Shown here one piece after another: positions 28,137-36,468 of a stretch of DNA of 64,000 nucleotides (positions within the stretch are counted from its first letter, which is position 1; each line of letters starts with the position of its first letter). The position numbers and the translations under genes were made by a program. The stretch comes from Nocardioides marinus. GTDB lineage: Bacteria; Pseudomonadota; Alphaproteobacteria; Rhodobacterales; Rhodobacteraceae. The notes below the pieces were generated by a model. The model saw only the letters and a program-made list of their open reading frames with translations, was not told where the DNA came from and made no database searches. The stretch is taken from contig JAHVJD010000003.1 in the NCBI GenBank assembly GCA_019801415.1, forward strand, positions 186,001 to 250,000. Reading direction: 5' to 3'.

Positions 28137-29363
28137 ATGAGCGATTTCAAGACCCAGGCCAGAGAGGCCGAGGCGGCGATGCGCGATGTGTTCCCGCCCA
28201 CGCCGCTTCAACGCAATGTGCACCTGTCGGAGCGCTTTGGCGCCGACATCTACCTGAAGCGCGAAGACCTGAGCCCGGTGCGCTCCTACAAGATCCGCGG
28301 CGCGCTGAATGCGATGCGCAAGCAGCCGGATCAGGAGCTGTTCGTCTGCGCCTCGGCCGGCAACCATGCGCAGGGCGTGGCCTACATGTGCCGCCACATG
28401 GGCAAGCGCGGGGTGATCTTCATGCCGGTGACGACGCCGCAGCAGAAGATCCAGAAAACCCGGATGTTCGGCGGCGACAACATCGAGATCCACCTGGTCG
28501 GCGACTATTTCGACATCTGCCTGGCCGCCGCGCAGGAGTGGTGCGCGCAGGAAGGCGGCCACTTCCTGTCCCCCTTCGACGATGCCGATGTGATCGAAGG
28601 CCAGGCGTCGATCGCGGTCGAGATTGAGGAGCAACTGGGCGAGGTGCCCGATCACGTGATCCTGCCGGTGGGCGGCGGCGGCATGTCGGCGGGGGTCTAT
28701 TCGTGGTTCGGCGACGCGGTGCACAGCCTGTTCGTCGAGCCCGATGGCGGCGCCTGCCTGCGGGCGGCGCTGAAGGCGGGCAAGCCGGTGCCGTTGGAGC
28801 GGGTCGACACTTTCGTCGACGGTGCCGCGGTGGGGCGGATCGGTGAACAGCCCTTTGACATCCTGAAGGACGTGCCGCTGCCGGATGTGTTGAGCGTTGC
28901 AGAGGACCGGATCTGTGCCACCATCATCGAGATGCTGAACGTCGAGGGCATCGTGCTGGAGCCGGCCGGGGCGCTTTCGGTCGAGGCCTTGCAGGATGTG
29001 CGCTCCTGGATCCGGGGCAAGACCGTGGTCTGCGTGACGTCTGGCGGCAACTTCGATTTTGAACGCCTGCCGGAGGTGAAAGAACGTGCGCAGCGCTATT
29101 CCGGGGTAAAGAAATACTTCCTGTTGCGGTTGCCGCAGCGGCCCGGCGCGCTGAAAGAGTTCCTTGGCATTCTGGGGCCGGAGGATGACATTGCCCGCTT
29201 TGAATACATGAAGAAGTCGGCGCGCAATTTCGGCTCGGTTCTGATCGGGATCGAAACCAAGAGACCGGAGAATTTCGAGCAATTGTTTGCACGGCTGGAT
29301 GCGGCCGGGATGACGTATACGGACATCACCCGGGATGAGACGCTGGCCCAGTTCGTGATCTGA
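28137..29363 (+). CDS. ilvA: Threonine ammonia-lyase (threonine deaminase)
   Basis: 408 residues. PLP enzyme that turns threonine into 2-oxobutanoate, the first step to isoleucine. The PLP Lys is K52 in SPVRSYKIRGA, the phosphate loop is LPVGGGGMSAGVYSWF and the cofactor-binding SAGNHAQGVAYMCR is intact. One C-terminal ACT-like domain (about 325-408, KYFLLRLPQRPGALKEFLG) gives the short IlvA form. The ATG at 28137 is at the conserved N-terminus; an earlier in-frame ATG at 28101 is less likely. Confidence 0.93.
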   Translation: MSDFKTQAREAEAAMRDVFPPTPLQRNVHLSERFGADIYLKREDLSPVRSYKIRGALNAMRKQPDQELFVCASAGNHAQGVAYMCRHMGKRGVIFMPVTTPQQKIQKTRMFGGDNIEIHLVGDYFDICLAAAQEWCAQEGGHFLSPFDDADVIEGQASIAVEIEEQLGEVPDHVILPVGGGGMSAGVYSWFGDAVHSLFVEPDGGACLRAALKAGKPVPLERVDTFVDGAAVGRIGEQPFDILKDVPLPDVLSVAEDRICATIIEMLNVEGIVLEPAGALSVEALQDVRSWIRGKTVVCVTSGGNFDFERLPEVKERAQRYSGVKKYFLLRLPQRPGALKEFLGILGPEDDIARFEYMKKSARNFGSVLIGIETKRPENFEQLFARLDAAGMTYTDITRDETLAQFVI

Positions 29364-29378
29364 GCGCCTCTCGGCGGG

Positions 29379-29702
29379 TCAGAACTTTTCGTTCAACCCG
29401 CTGAGAAAGCTGGATTTGGAGGTCTGGTAGCTGGCGATGATGGCGGCGACATCAACATTGCCCGCCTGGCCGTCTGCCGCCTTGCGCTCTCCGTCGAGGC
29501 AGAGGCCGGAAAATTCCTCGAACCCCAGGTTCAGCGCACTGCCTTTCAGGAAGTGTAGGTCCTGCTCCAGCTGGCCATGATCGCCCCCGGCCAGTTTGTT
29601 GATGACGCCTTCCACTTCCTCCAGAAAGATTTCAACCACTTCATCAAAATCTTCAGCGCCAACTTCTTCGCGCAGCTCGCTTACGCGCGGCCAGTCAATC
29701 AT
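29379..29702 (-). CDS. Stand-alone histidine phosphotransfer (Hpt) protein
   Basis: 107 residues forming one Hpt four-helix bundle. The phosphorylatable His50 lies in the family motif DLHFLKGSALNLGFEEFS. It has no kinase or receiver domain, so it must shuttle phosphate between other proteins. It is divergent from the receiver/phosphatase gene across 160 bases, which makes that protein the likely partner (inference). The N-terminus MIDWPRVSELREEVGAEDF is acidic. Confidence 0.88.
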   Translation of the reverse strand: MIDWPRVSELREEVGAEDFDEVVEIFLEEVEGVINKLAGGDHGQLEQDLHFLKGSALNLGFEEFSGLCLDGERKAADGQAGNVDVAAIIASYQTSKSSFLSGLNEKF

Positions 29703-29871
29703 GTTTCTGTTCCCAAAAGTCCGTTCCCAGGTGCGGATTCTTAAGTTGATTGTAGTAAAAAGATAGTGAAAGAAAGGGCACTACTTAAATTTTAGGCTTC
29801 ACCGCCTGTTAAAGTTCTGACCCGATAGTATCACGAGATCTTCTGATTTTGCCATTTGTGAGGTGCCTTCG

Positions 29872-31143
29872 GTGCTGCCAGAACGTTCGATCGACGACGA
29901 GGACCACACAGTGGCCGGATCCATACGCCGTGTGCTGGTTGTCGACGACAGCCGACTGCAAAGACGCATTCTTGTGGCTTCCCTCAAGAAGTGGGGGTTC
30001 GACGTCGTCGAGGCGGACAGTGGCGAATCGGCAATGGAAATCTGCCAGGCGGAAACGCCGGATCTTATTCTCAGCGACTGGATGATGCCGGGCATGAACG
30101 GGTTGGAGTTCTGCCGCGCCTTTCGCGCCAGCTCCAGCACCGAATACGCCTATTTCATCCTGTTGACCTCGAAGAGCGAAAAGAACGAGGTGGCGGAAGG
30201 GCTGGACGCCGGCGCCGATGATTTCCTGACCAAGCCGGTCAGCTCCGATGAGCTGCGGGCGCGGATTTCAGCCGGCGAGCGTATCCTGCGGATGCAGCGC
30301 GAGCTGTCCGAAAAGAACCGCATTGTCTCGGAAACGCTGGGGGAACTGCAGCGTGTCTACGACGCCATCGACAAGGACCTGATCCAGGCGCGCAAGATCC
30401 AGGAATCGCTGGTGCCGGAACTGTCAAAATCCTTTGGCTCTTCCACCGTCAGCCTGCTGTTGAAGCCCTGTGGCCATATCGGCGGCGACCTGGTGGGGAT
30501 GTTCTCGCCCGGCGTCAACCGGATCGGTTTCTATTCTATCGACGTGTCCGGCCACGGCATTACCTCGGCGATGATGACAGCGCGTCTGGGCGGCTATCTG
30601 TCCTCGAATTATTTTGACCAGAACGTGGGCATGGAAAAGCGGTTCAACCGGTTCTACGCCTTGCGCCAGCCCGAGGAGGTCGCCAGTCTTCTGAATGCCC
30701 GGCTGATCGCCGATACCGGTATCGAAGAATATTTTACCATGGCTTACTGCATCGCCGACTTGCGCAGCGGCTTGGTCAAGATGGTGCAGGCGGGCCATCC
30801 GCATCCGTTGCTGATCCGCCAGAGCGGTGAAATGGAATTCATCGGCAAGGGGGGCGTGCCGGTGGGGCTGGTGCCCGATATCGGCTACACCCAGGAAGAA
30901 TTCGTCATGGAGAAGGGCGATCGCCTGCTGTTGTTCTCGGACGGCTTCACCGAGGCGCGGCTTGAGGACGGGTCCATGCTGGAGCCTGAAGGTCTGCTGG
31001 AGCTCGTCGGCAAATGCAGCCCGGACCAGGGCGGCAAGGAGTTTCTGGACGATCTCTACTGGCACCTGACCCAGGTGATGAGCAAGGAACACGGTCTGGA
31101 GGACGATGTCTCCGCCACCCTGTTCGACTACCAGGGGCCGTAA
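29872..31143 (+). CDS. Receiver-domain PP2C/SpoIIE-type serine phosphatase (RbaY-like)
   Basis: About 423 residues. The N-terminal receiver has the acidic pair VLVVDDSRLQRR, phospho-acceptor Asp in LILSDWMMPGMNG and Lys in FLTKPVSSDEL. A helical linker (about 130-180, IQESLVPEL) leads into a SpoIIE-type PP2C domain with GGDLVGMFSPG, IDVSGHGITSAMMTARL, MVQAGHPHPLLI and LFSDGFTEAR. Such proteins dephosphorylate anti-sigma-factor antagonists; RbaY of Rhodobacter capsulatus has this layout. GTG 29872 has GAGG eight bases upstream. GTG 29863 and GTG 29911 are alternatives. Confidence 0.9.
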   Translation: MLPERSIDDEDHTVAGSIRRVLVVDDSRLQRRILVASLKKWGFDVVEADSGESAMEICQAETPDLILSDWMMPGMNGLEFCRAFRASSSTEYAYFILLTSKSEKNEVAEGLDAGADDFLTKPVSSDELRARISAGERILRMQRELSEKNRIVSETLGELQRVYDAIDKDLIQARKIQESLVPELSKSFGSSTVSLLLKPCGHIGGDLVGMFSPGVNRIGFYSIDVSGHGITSAMMTARLGGYLSSNYFDQNVGMEKRFNRFYALRQPEEVASLLNARLIADTGIEEYFTMAYCIADLRSGLVKMVQAGHPHPLLIRQSGEMEFIGKGGVPVGLVPDIGYTQEEFVMEKGDRLLLFSDGFTEARLEDGSMLEPEGLLELVGKCSPDQGGKEFLDDLYWHLTQVMSKEHGLEDDVSATLFDYQGP

Positions 31144-31158
31144 CCCGGCCCGCCAAGC

Positions 31159-31602
31159 CTAGAGCTGATCGGCCAACAGGGTGGCGAAATGGCGATCGCC
31201 AGCATTGCCCAGCTCTTGTATCGCCTGTTCCGGGTCCATCCACAGTGCCTGATGTGTCGGCTCCAGCGGCGGGCCCACCTTGCGCAGGGGGCGCGCGATG
31301 TAGATATGGCAGATCTTTTCCGCCCACAGGTCATATTCCGGCATATAGGCAAAGCGACGGAACACACCCAGTTTTCGGGGAAAGGCGATTTTCCAGCCGG
31401 TTTCCTCGTGCACTTCCCGGTGCAGCGCGGGCAGGGGCGATTCGCCGGGGTCGATGCCGCCGCCGGGCAACTGGATATCCGGCCCCGGATCATGCTGGCA
31501 GGTGACCAGCAAACGACCATTGCGCGGCAGCAGCGCATAGACGCCCGGCCTTCTGGAATAGGTTCGTCCTTTTTCAGGAGTGTTGCCAAATCGCCGGATC
31601 AC
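31159..31602 (-). CDS. Nudix hydrolase
   Basis: 147 residues. The full Nudix box GGGIDPGESPLPALHREVHEETGW fits G-x5-E-x7-R-E-U-x-E-E-x-G-U. The N-terminal RPGVYALLPRNGRLLVTCQ is MutT/8-oxo-dGTPase-like, but the substrate cannot be read from the sequence. Convergent with the phosphatase gene, divergent from hslO. Confidence 0.88.
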   Translation of the reverse strand: MIRRFGNTPEKGRTYSRRPGVYALLPRNGRLLVTCQHDPGPDIQLPGGGIDPGESPLPALHREVHEETGWKIAFPRKLGVFRRFAYMPEYDLWAEKICHIYIARPLRKVGPPLEPTHQALWMDPEQAIQELGNAGDRHFATLLADQL

Positions 31603-31678
31603 GGGCTCGCCCCTTCACTCTGCCGCCGTTTTTCCTATATAGCCCGGTATGCCAATCCCCGGCGCGTAAGGAAACCCC

Positions 31679-32665
31679 ATGACTCTTGGTTCGAAAATCG
31701 CGTGGGACGACACCGTCCTGCCCTTCCAGCTTGATGCCTCGGATATGCGCGGCCGCGTTGCGCGGCTGGATGGCGTGCTGGATGGTATCCTGAAACAACA
31801 TGACTACCCGCCGCAGGTCGAAGCGCTGGTTGCCGAGATGGCCCTGCTCACTGCGCTGATCGGCCAGACCATTTCGCTGCGCTGGAAGCTGTCGCTGCAG
31901 GTGCAGTCCAAGGGCGCGGTGCGGATGATCGCCACCGACTATTACGCCCCGCAGAAGGAAGGCGAGATCGGCCAGATCCGCGCCTATGCCAGCTTTGACC
32001 GTGACCGCCTGACCGACGGCGATCCTTTTGAACAGGTGGGCGAGGGCTATTTCGCGATCCTGATCGATCAGGGCAATGGCACGCAGCCCTATCAGGGCAT
32101 CACGCCTTTGGCCCAAGGGTCTCTCAGTGCCTGCGCGGAAACCTATTTTGCCCAGTCCGAGCAATTGCCGACGATGTTCAAGCTCAGCTTTGGAAAATCG
32201 GCGGAGCCGGGTGTGGCGGAGCACTGGCGCGCCGGCGGCGTGATGCTGCAGCATATGCCCAAGGCCTCGCCCTTCGCGGCGCAGGGCGAGGGCACGGGTG
32301 AAGCCTTGCAGGCTGGTGATCTGGTGTCCGGTGATCAGGAGGAAAACTGGAACCGCGTGACCATGCTGTTGAACACGGTGGAAGACCTTGAATTGATTGG
32401 TCCTTCCGTCACTCCGGCTGATCTTCTGGTGCGATTGTTTCACGAGGAACAACCGCGGGTCTATGACTTCCAGCCGGTGCGTTTCGGCTGCACCTGCTCT
32501 GAGGAGCGCGTCAGACAGAGCCTGTCGATCTATTCGGCCAAGGACATCGAGAAGATGACCACCGACGACGGCCGGGTCACTGCAGACTGCCAGTTCTGTG
32601 GCGCCCATTACGATCTGGACCCGGCATCGCTGGGCTTTGATGCGGATCAGTCGCCCAGTGCCTGA
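31679..32665 (+). CDS. hslO: Redox-regulated chaperone Hsp33
   Basis: 328 residues. A holdase activated when its zinc centre is oxidised. The four redox-switch cysteines are in RFGCTCSEERV and DCQFCGAHYDLD (C-x-C and C-x2-C). The N-terminal domain holds LTALIGQTISLRWKLSLQVQ and the conserved MLKDA-like region. The ATG at 31679 follows AAGGAAACC. A 14/16 parS-like sequence lies inside the gene at 32436-32451. The Nudix CoA pyrophosphatase gene overlaps its 3' end. Confidence 0.95.
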   Translation: MTLGSKIAWDDTVLPFQLDASDMRGRVARLDGVLDGILKQHDYPPQVEALVAEMALLTALIGQTISLRWKLSLQVQSKGAVRMIATDYYAPQKEGEIGQIRAYASFDRDRLTDGDPFEQVGEGYFAILIDQGNGTQPYQGITPLAQGSLSACAETYFAQSEQLPTMFKLSFGKSAEPGVAEHWRAGGVMLQHMPKASPFAAQGEGTGEALQAGDLVSGDQEENWNRVTMLLNTVEDLELIGPSVTPADLLVRLFHEEQPRVYDFQPVRFGCTCSEERVRQSLSIYSAKDIEKMTTDDGRVTADCQFCGAHYDLDPASLGFDADQSPSA

Positions 32666-33263
32666 TGCGGCACGAAATCTTGCCGACAGGTTGGCTGCGG
32701 CCCTGGCGACCCAGGGCCGTGGCTCATCCGATTTCGATTTGAACCCGGGCACGGTATTGCCCGAGGGGCGCAAGCTGCGCCCTGCCGGGGTTCTGGTGCC
32801 GATTTCACTGACAAGCGGTGCGCCTCGCCTGATCCTGACGAAACGGTCTTCAGCGCTGAAGCACCATCCCGGGCAGATCGCCTTTCCCGGCGGCAAGGTC
32901 GATCCGGGTGATCGCGACGAAACAGCCGCCGCCCTGCGCGAGGCCTGGGAGGAAATCGGCCTGCCGCAGGATTTGCCGCAGGTGATCGGGTGTTTGCCCC
33001 CGCATGAGACGGTGACAGGTTTTGCCGTCACGCCGGTGGTTGGCTTGATCCACGAGCCGTTCTCTCCGCGCCCCGAGGAGGGCGAGGTTGCCGAGGTGTT
33101 TTCCGTCCCGCTTGAGCATGTGCTGGACCCGCGCAACTATGTCGTGGAATCCCGCCGTTGGCGGGGCAGTCGCCGCCGCTACTATGTGGTGCCCTATGGC
33201 CCCTACTACATCTGGGGTGCCACCGCGCGGATGCTGCGCAGTCTGGCGGAGCGGATGCAGTGA
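32640..33263 (+). CDS. CoA pyrophosphatase (Nudix, NUDT7/8-like)
   Basis: 207 residues. Splits CoA into phosphopantetheine and 3',5'-ADP. The CoA-specific signature upstream of the Nudix box is present (LILTKRSSALKHHPGQIAFP), followed by the box GGKVDPGDRDETAAALREAWEEIG, where Asp takes the place of the first Glu. I chose the ATG at 32640, which overlaps hslO by 26 bases. GTG 32658 (MPDAARNLADRL) is a good alternative. The CCA gene starts almost at its stop. Confidence 0.87.
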   Translation: MRISRPVPDAARNLADRLAAALATQGRGSSDFDLNPGTVLPEGRKLRPAGVLVPISLTSGAPRLILTKRSSALKHHPGQIAFPGGKVDPGDRDETAAALREAWEEIGLPQDLPQVIGCLPPHETVTGFAVTPVVGLIHEPFSPRPEEGEVAEVFSVPLEHVLDPRNYVVESRRWRGSRRRYYVVPYGPYYIWGATARMLRSLAERMQ

Positions 33264-33265
33264 GT

Positions 33266-34417
33266 ATGCGGATTGATCAGCCTTGGTTGCATCGCTCGGC
33301 CACGCAGGCCGTCTGCGCGGCGGTCGCGGCCGAGGGCGCCCAGGTCTTCTTCGTCGGAGGCTGCGTGCGCAACGCGCTGTTGGGGGAACCGGTGTCGGAT
33401 ATGGATATCGCCACCGATGCCACCCCGGAGCAGGTGCTGGCGCTGGCCAAGCGGGCGGGCATCAAGGCGGTGCCGACCGGCATCGACCACGGCACGGTGA
33501 CGCTGATCCGCGACGGCATCCCGCATGAGATCACCACCTTCCGCAAGGATGTCGCCACAGACGGTCGCCGCGCGGTGGTGGCCTTTGCCAGCGATATTGT
33601 CGAGGATGCGCGTCGTCGCGACTTCACCATGAATGCGATCTATGCCCGCCCTGACGGCGAGGTGGTTGATCCGCTGGGCGGCATGGCGGATCTGACCCGC
33701 CGCCGGGTGCGTTTCATCGGCACTGCCGAAAACCGCATCCGCGAGGATTACCTGCGTTCGCTGCGCTTCTTCCGTTTTCATGCCTGGTACGGCGACCCCG
33801 AGCAGGGATTTGACGCCGATGCGCTGGCGGCGATCGCGGCCAATCTGGACGGGCTGCAGAGCCTGTCGCGCGAACGCATCGGTGCGGAGATGCTGAAGCT
33901 GCTGGGCGCGCCCGATCCCGCGCCGGCAGTTGCGGCCATGCGGCAGGCCGGTGTTCTGGCGCAGATCCTGCCCGGCACCGACGACCGCGCGCTGGCGCCC
34001 CTGGTGCATCTGGAAGGCGCGCGGCCGACCTCGGCGCTGCGGCGGCTGGCGGCGCTGGGCGGTGAAAACCTGCAGGACGCGCTGCGGCTCAGCAAGGCGC
34101 AAGCAGCCCATCTGGCCCGAATCCGGGAGGCCGCCGTGGATACGGCCGGTGCGGCTGAGCTGGGCTACCGGCTGGGCGCCAAGGCGGCGCTGGACGCGAT
34201 GCTGCTGCGGGCAGCGCTGCTGGAACAACCCGTTTCGCCCAAGTTAGAGACTGATATCGCAACGGGTGCCGCGGCGGTCTTCCCGGTGCGGGCGCAGGAT
34301 CTGTTGCCCGATCTGAAAGGGCCGGCGCTGGGACGCGCATTGAAACAGCTGGAAGTGGATTGGGTCGCTTCGGGTTTCCGTCTCAGCCGTGAGGAGCTGC
34401 TACGGTCGCTTGGCTGA
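33266..34417 (+). CDS. cca: CCA tRNA nucleotidyltransferase / poly(A) polymerase family
   Basis: 383 residues. Adds or repairs the 3' CCA of tRNAs. The head domain has VFFVGGCVRNALLGEPVSDMDIAT with the catalytic DMD pair, then TGIDHGTVTLIRDGIPHEITTFR, RRRDFTMNAIY and IREDYLRSLRFFRFHAWYG. The start is the ATG at 33266, three bases after the Nudix stop; GTG 33260 overlaps that stop and is also possible. Class II enzymes that add CCA and those that add poly(A) cannot be told apart by eye, but the alphaproteobacterial context favours CCA addition. Confidence 0.9.
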   Translation: MRIDQPWLHRSATQAVCAAVAAEGAQVFFVGGCVRNALLGEPVSDMDIATDATPEQVLALAKRAGIKAVPTGIDHGTVTLIRDGIPHEITTFRKDVATDGRRAVVAFASDIVEDARRRDFTMNAIYARPDGEVVDPLGGMADLTRRRVRFIGTAENRIREDYLRSLRFFRFHAWYGDPEQGFDADALAAIAANLDGLQSLSRERIGAEMLKLLGAPDPAPAVAAMRQAGVLAQILPGTDDRALAPLVHLEGARPTSALRRLAALGGENLQDALRLSKAQAAHLARIREAAVDTAGAAELGYRLGAKAALDAMLLRAALLEQPVSPKLETDIATGAAAVFPVRAQDLLPDLKGPALGRALKQLEVDWVASGFRLSREELLRSLG

Positions 34418-34505
34418 AGCGGGTGCGGTTGTGGCATGCAACCTTTTGGGGTGACAAAACGGCATTTATTGCGTAGGCATGACGCAGCCACCACATGACG
34501 GAGGG

Positions 34506-34538
34506 ATGCTGATGTATTACGGGATCTGGTTTCTTTAA
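34506..34538 (+). CDS. Possible 8-10 codon leader ORF before the ABC exporter pair
   Basis: ATG at 34506 or 34512 reads MLMYYGIWFL or MYYGIWFL and stops at 34538. GGAGGG lies six bases before the second ATG, a stronger ribosome-binding sequence than that of the exporter gene itself. It sits about 90 bases upstream of that gene. The peptide is too short to assign. It may be a translated leader or chance. Confidence 0.25.
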   Translation: MLMYYGIWFL

Positions 34539-34629
34539 CGCCTGAGACCTGCCCCGTTCGACGTGGGAGCCTTGGGCTGTCCACTGTCTGCATCCGTATT
34601 CCATTTTGCTCAATCTCTGGAGCATCCGC

Positions 34630-36468
34630 ATGTTTCGCTTTTTCGAGAACCTGATTGACCCTTATTGCAGCTATGCTGAAACCGACACGCCGCCGACCCG
34701 GCTGTGGCCGTTCCTGCGCGAATATTCGAAGCCGTTCAAAACCGTCTTTGTGCTGACCGCGCTGATGTCGGTCGTCGTCGCCGCGATCGAGGTCGGGCTG
34801 ATCTACTACATGGGGCGGGTGGTCGACATCATGTCGGGCACCCCCGCCGAGGTCTGGGAGACCTACGGCACCGAGCTGATCCTTGTCGGCCTGTTCATCC
34901 TGGTGTTGCGACCTGTGTTGCAGCTGCTGGATGTGATGCTGCTGAACAACGCGATCCTGCCGAATTTTGGCACGTTGATCCGCTGGCGGGCGCATAAACA
35001 CGTTCTGCGGCAGTCGGTCGGCTGGTTCGAGAACGATTTTGCCGGCCGCATTGCCAACCGCATCATGCAGACCCCGCCCGCCGCCGGCGAGGTTATCTTT
35101 CAGGTGTTCGATGCCATCACCTTTTCGCTGGCCTATCTGGTTGGCGCGGCGGTGCTGTTGATGGTGGCGGACGTGCGGCTGATGCTGCCGCTGGCGATCT
35201 GGTTCGCGCTTTATGCGCTGCTGGTGGTGTGGACGGTCAGACGGGTGGGGCCCGCCAGCCAGGCGTCGTCGGACGCGCGCTCGACTGTGACGGGGCGGGT
35301 GGTGGATGCCTATTCCAACATCCATTCGGTCAAGATGTTTGCCCATCACGATCATGAGCTGACCTATGCCCGCGACGCGATCGAGGACACCCGCAAGACG
35401 TTCCAGGCCGAGATGCGGATCTTCACCATCATGGATGCGGCGCTGGTGACGCTGAACGGCATGCTGATCGTGGGTGTGGTCGGCTGGGCGGTGATGCTGT
35501 GGATGCAGGGCAGCGCCTCGGTCGGGGTGGTGGCGGCGGCCACCGCGCTGACGCTGCGGCTGAACGCGATGACCGGCTGGATCATGTGGGCGCTGACTTC
35601 CTTTTTCCGCCAACTGGGCGTGGTGGCCGAGGGGATGGAGACCATTGCCCAGCCCATCGACCTGGTGGATGCGGCCAATGCGCAGCCGCTGCGCCTGACC
35701 CGTGGCGAAATAGAGCTGCGCAACCTGTCACATCATTACGGTCGGGAAGGCGGTGGTCTGGATGGAATCAATCTTCTCATCCGTCCGGGCGAGAAGATCG
35801 GCCTGATTGGCCGCTCTGGCGCGGGCAAGTCGACTTTGGTCAAGCTGTTGTTGCGGTTCTACGACGCCGAAAAGGGGCAGATCCTGATCGACGGTCAGGA
35901 TATCCGCACCGTGACCCAGGACAGCCTGCGGCTGAACATCGGCATGGTGCAGCAGGACAGCGCGCTGATGCACCGCTCAGTGCGTGACAACCTGCTGTAT
36001 GGCCGTCCCGACGCCACCGAAGAGGACATGATCGCCGCCGCCAAACAGGCACAGGCGCATGACTTTATCCTCGACCTCCAGGATCCGCAGGGCCGTCGCG
36101 GCTATGATGCCCATGTGGGCGAGCGCGGGGTGAAACTGTCTGGCGGCCAGCGCCAGCGGGTGACGCTGGCGCGGGTGATCCTGAAGGATGCTCCGATCCT
36201 GATCCTGGACGAGGCGACCTCGGCCCTGGATTCCGAGGTCGAGGCCGCCATCCAGGAGACGCTGTATGGCATGATGCAGGGCAAGACGGTGATCGCCATC
36301 GCACACCGGCTGTCCACCATCGCGCAGATGGACCGTATCCTGGTGATGGATCAGGGCCGTATAGTTGAAGAGGGCAGCCACGACGCGCTATTGCAGGCGC
36401 AGGGGCTTTATGCCCAGCTCTGGGCGCGCCAGTCTGGCGGGTTCCTGAACATCGAGGCCGCAGAATGA
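34630..36468 (+). CDS. ABC exporter half-transporter A (permease + ATPase)
   Basis: 612 residues. Six membrane spans (about 35-335) with the type IV exporter fold, then an ATPase: Walker A IGRSGAGKST near residue 396, Q-loop NIGMVQQDSALMHRSV, signature KLSGGQRQRVTLA, Walker B PILILDEATSALDSE and the switch His in VIAIAHRLSTIAQMD. The ATG at 34630 gives MFRFFENLIDPY; the in-frame ATG at 34606 lacks a ribosome site. Its 3' end overlaps the second half-transporter by 4 bases. A heterodimeric lipid, peptide or drug exporter is likely, but the substrate is unknown. Confidence 0.92.
   Translation: MFRFFENLIDPYCSYAETDTPPTRLWPFLREYSKPFKTVFVLTALMSVVVAAIEVGLIYYMGRVVDIMSGTPAEVWETYGTELILVGLFILVLRPVLQLLDVMLLNNAILPNFGTLIRWRAHKHVLRQSVGWFENDFAGRIANRIMQTPPAAGEVIFQVFDAITFSLAYLVGAAVLLMVADVRLMLPLAIWFALYALLVVWTVRRVGPASQASSDARSTVTGRVVDAYSNIHSVKMFAHHDHELTYARDAIEDTRKTFQAEMRIFTIMDAALVTLNGMLIVGVVGWAVMLWMQGSASVGVVAAATALTLRLNAMTGWIMWALTSFFRQLGVVAEGMETIAQPIDLVDAANAQPLRLTRGEIELRNLSHHYGREGGGLDGINLLIRPGEKIGLIGRSGAGKSTLVKLLLRFYDAEKGQILIDGQDIRTVTQDSLRLNIGMVQQDSALMHRSVRDNLLYGRPDATEEDMIAAAKQAQAHDFILDLQDPQGRRGYDAHVGERGVKLSGGQRQRVTLARVILKDAPILILDEATSALDSEVEAAIQETLYGMMQGKTVIAIAHRLSTIAQMDRILVMDQGRIVEEGSHDALLQAQGLYAQLWARQSGGFLNIEAAE

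Noticed and set aside
32598-32639. Longer start for the CoA pyrophosphatase
   Set aside because: It would lie deep in hslO and adds residues with no family match.
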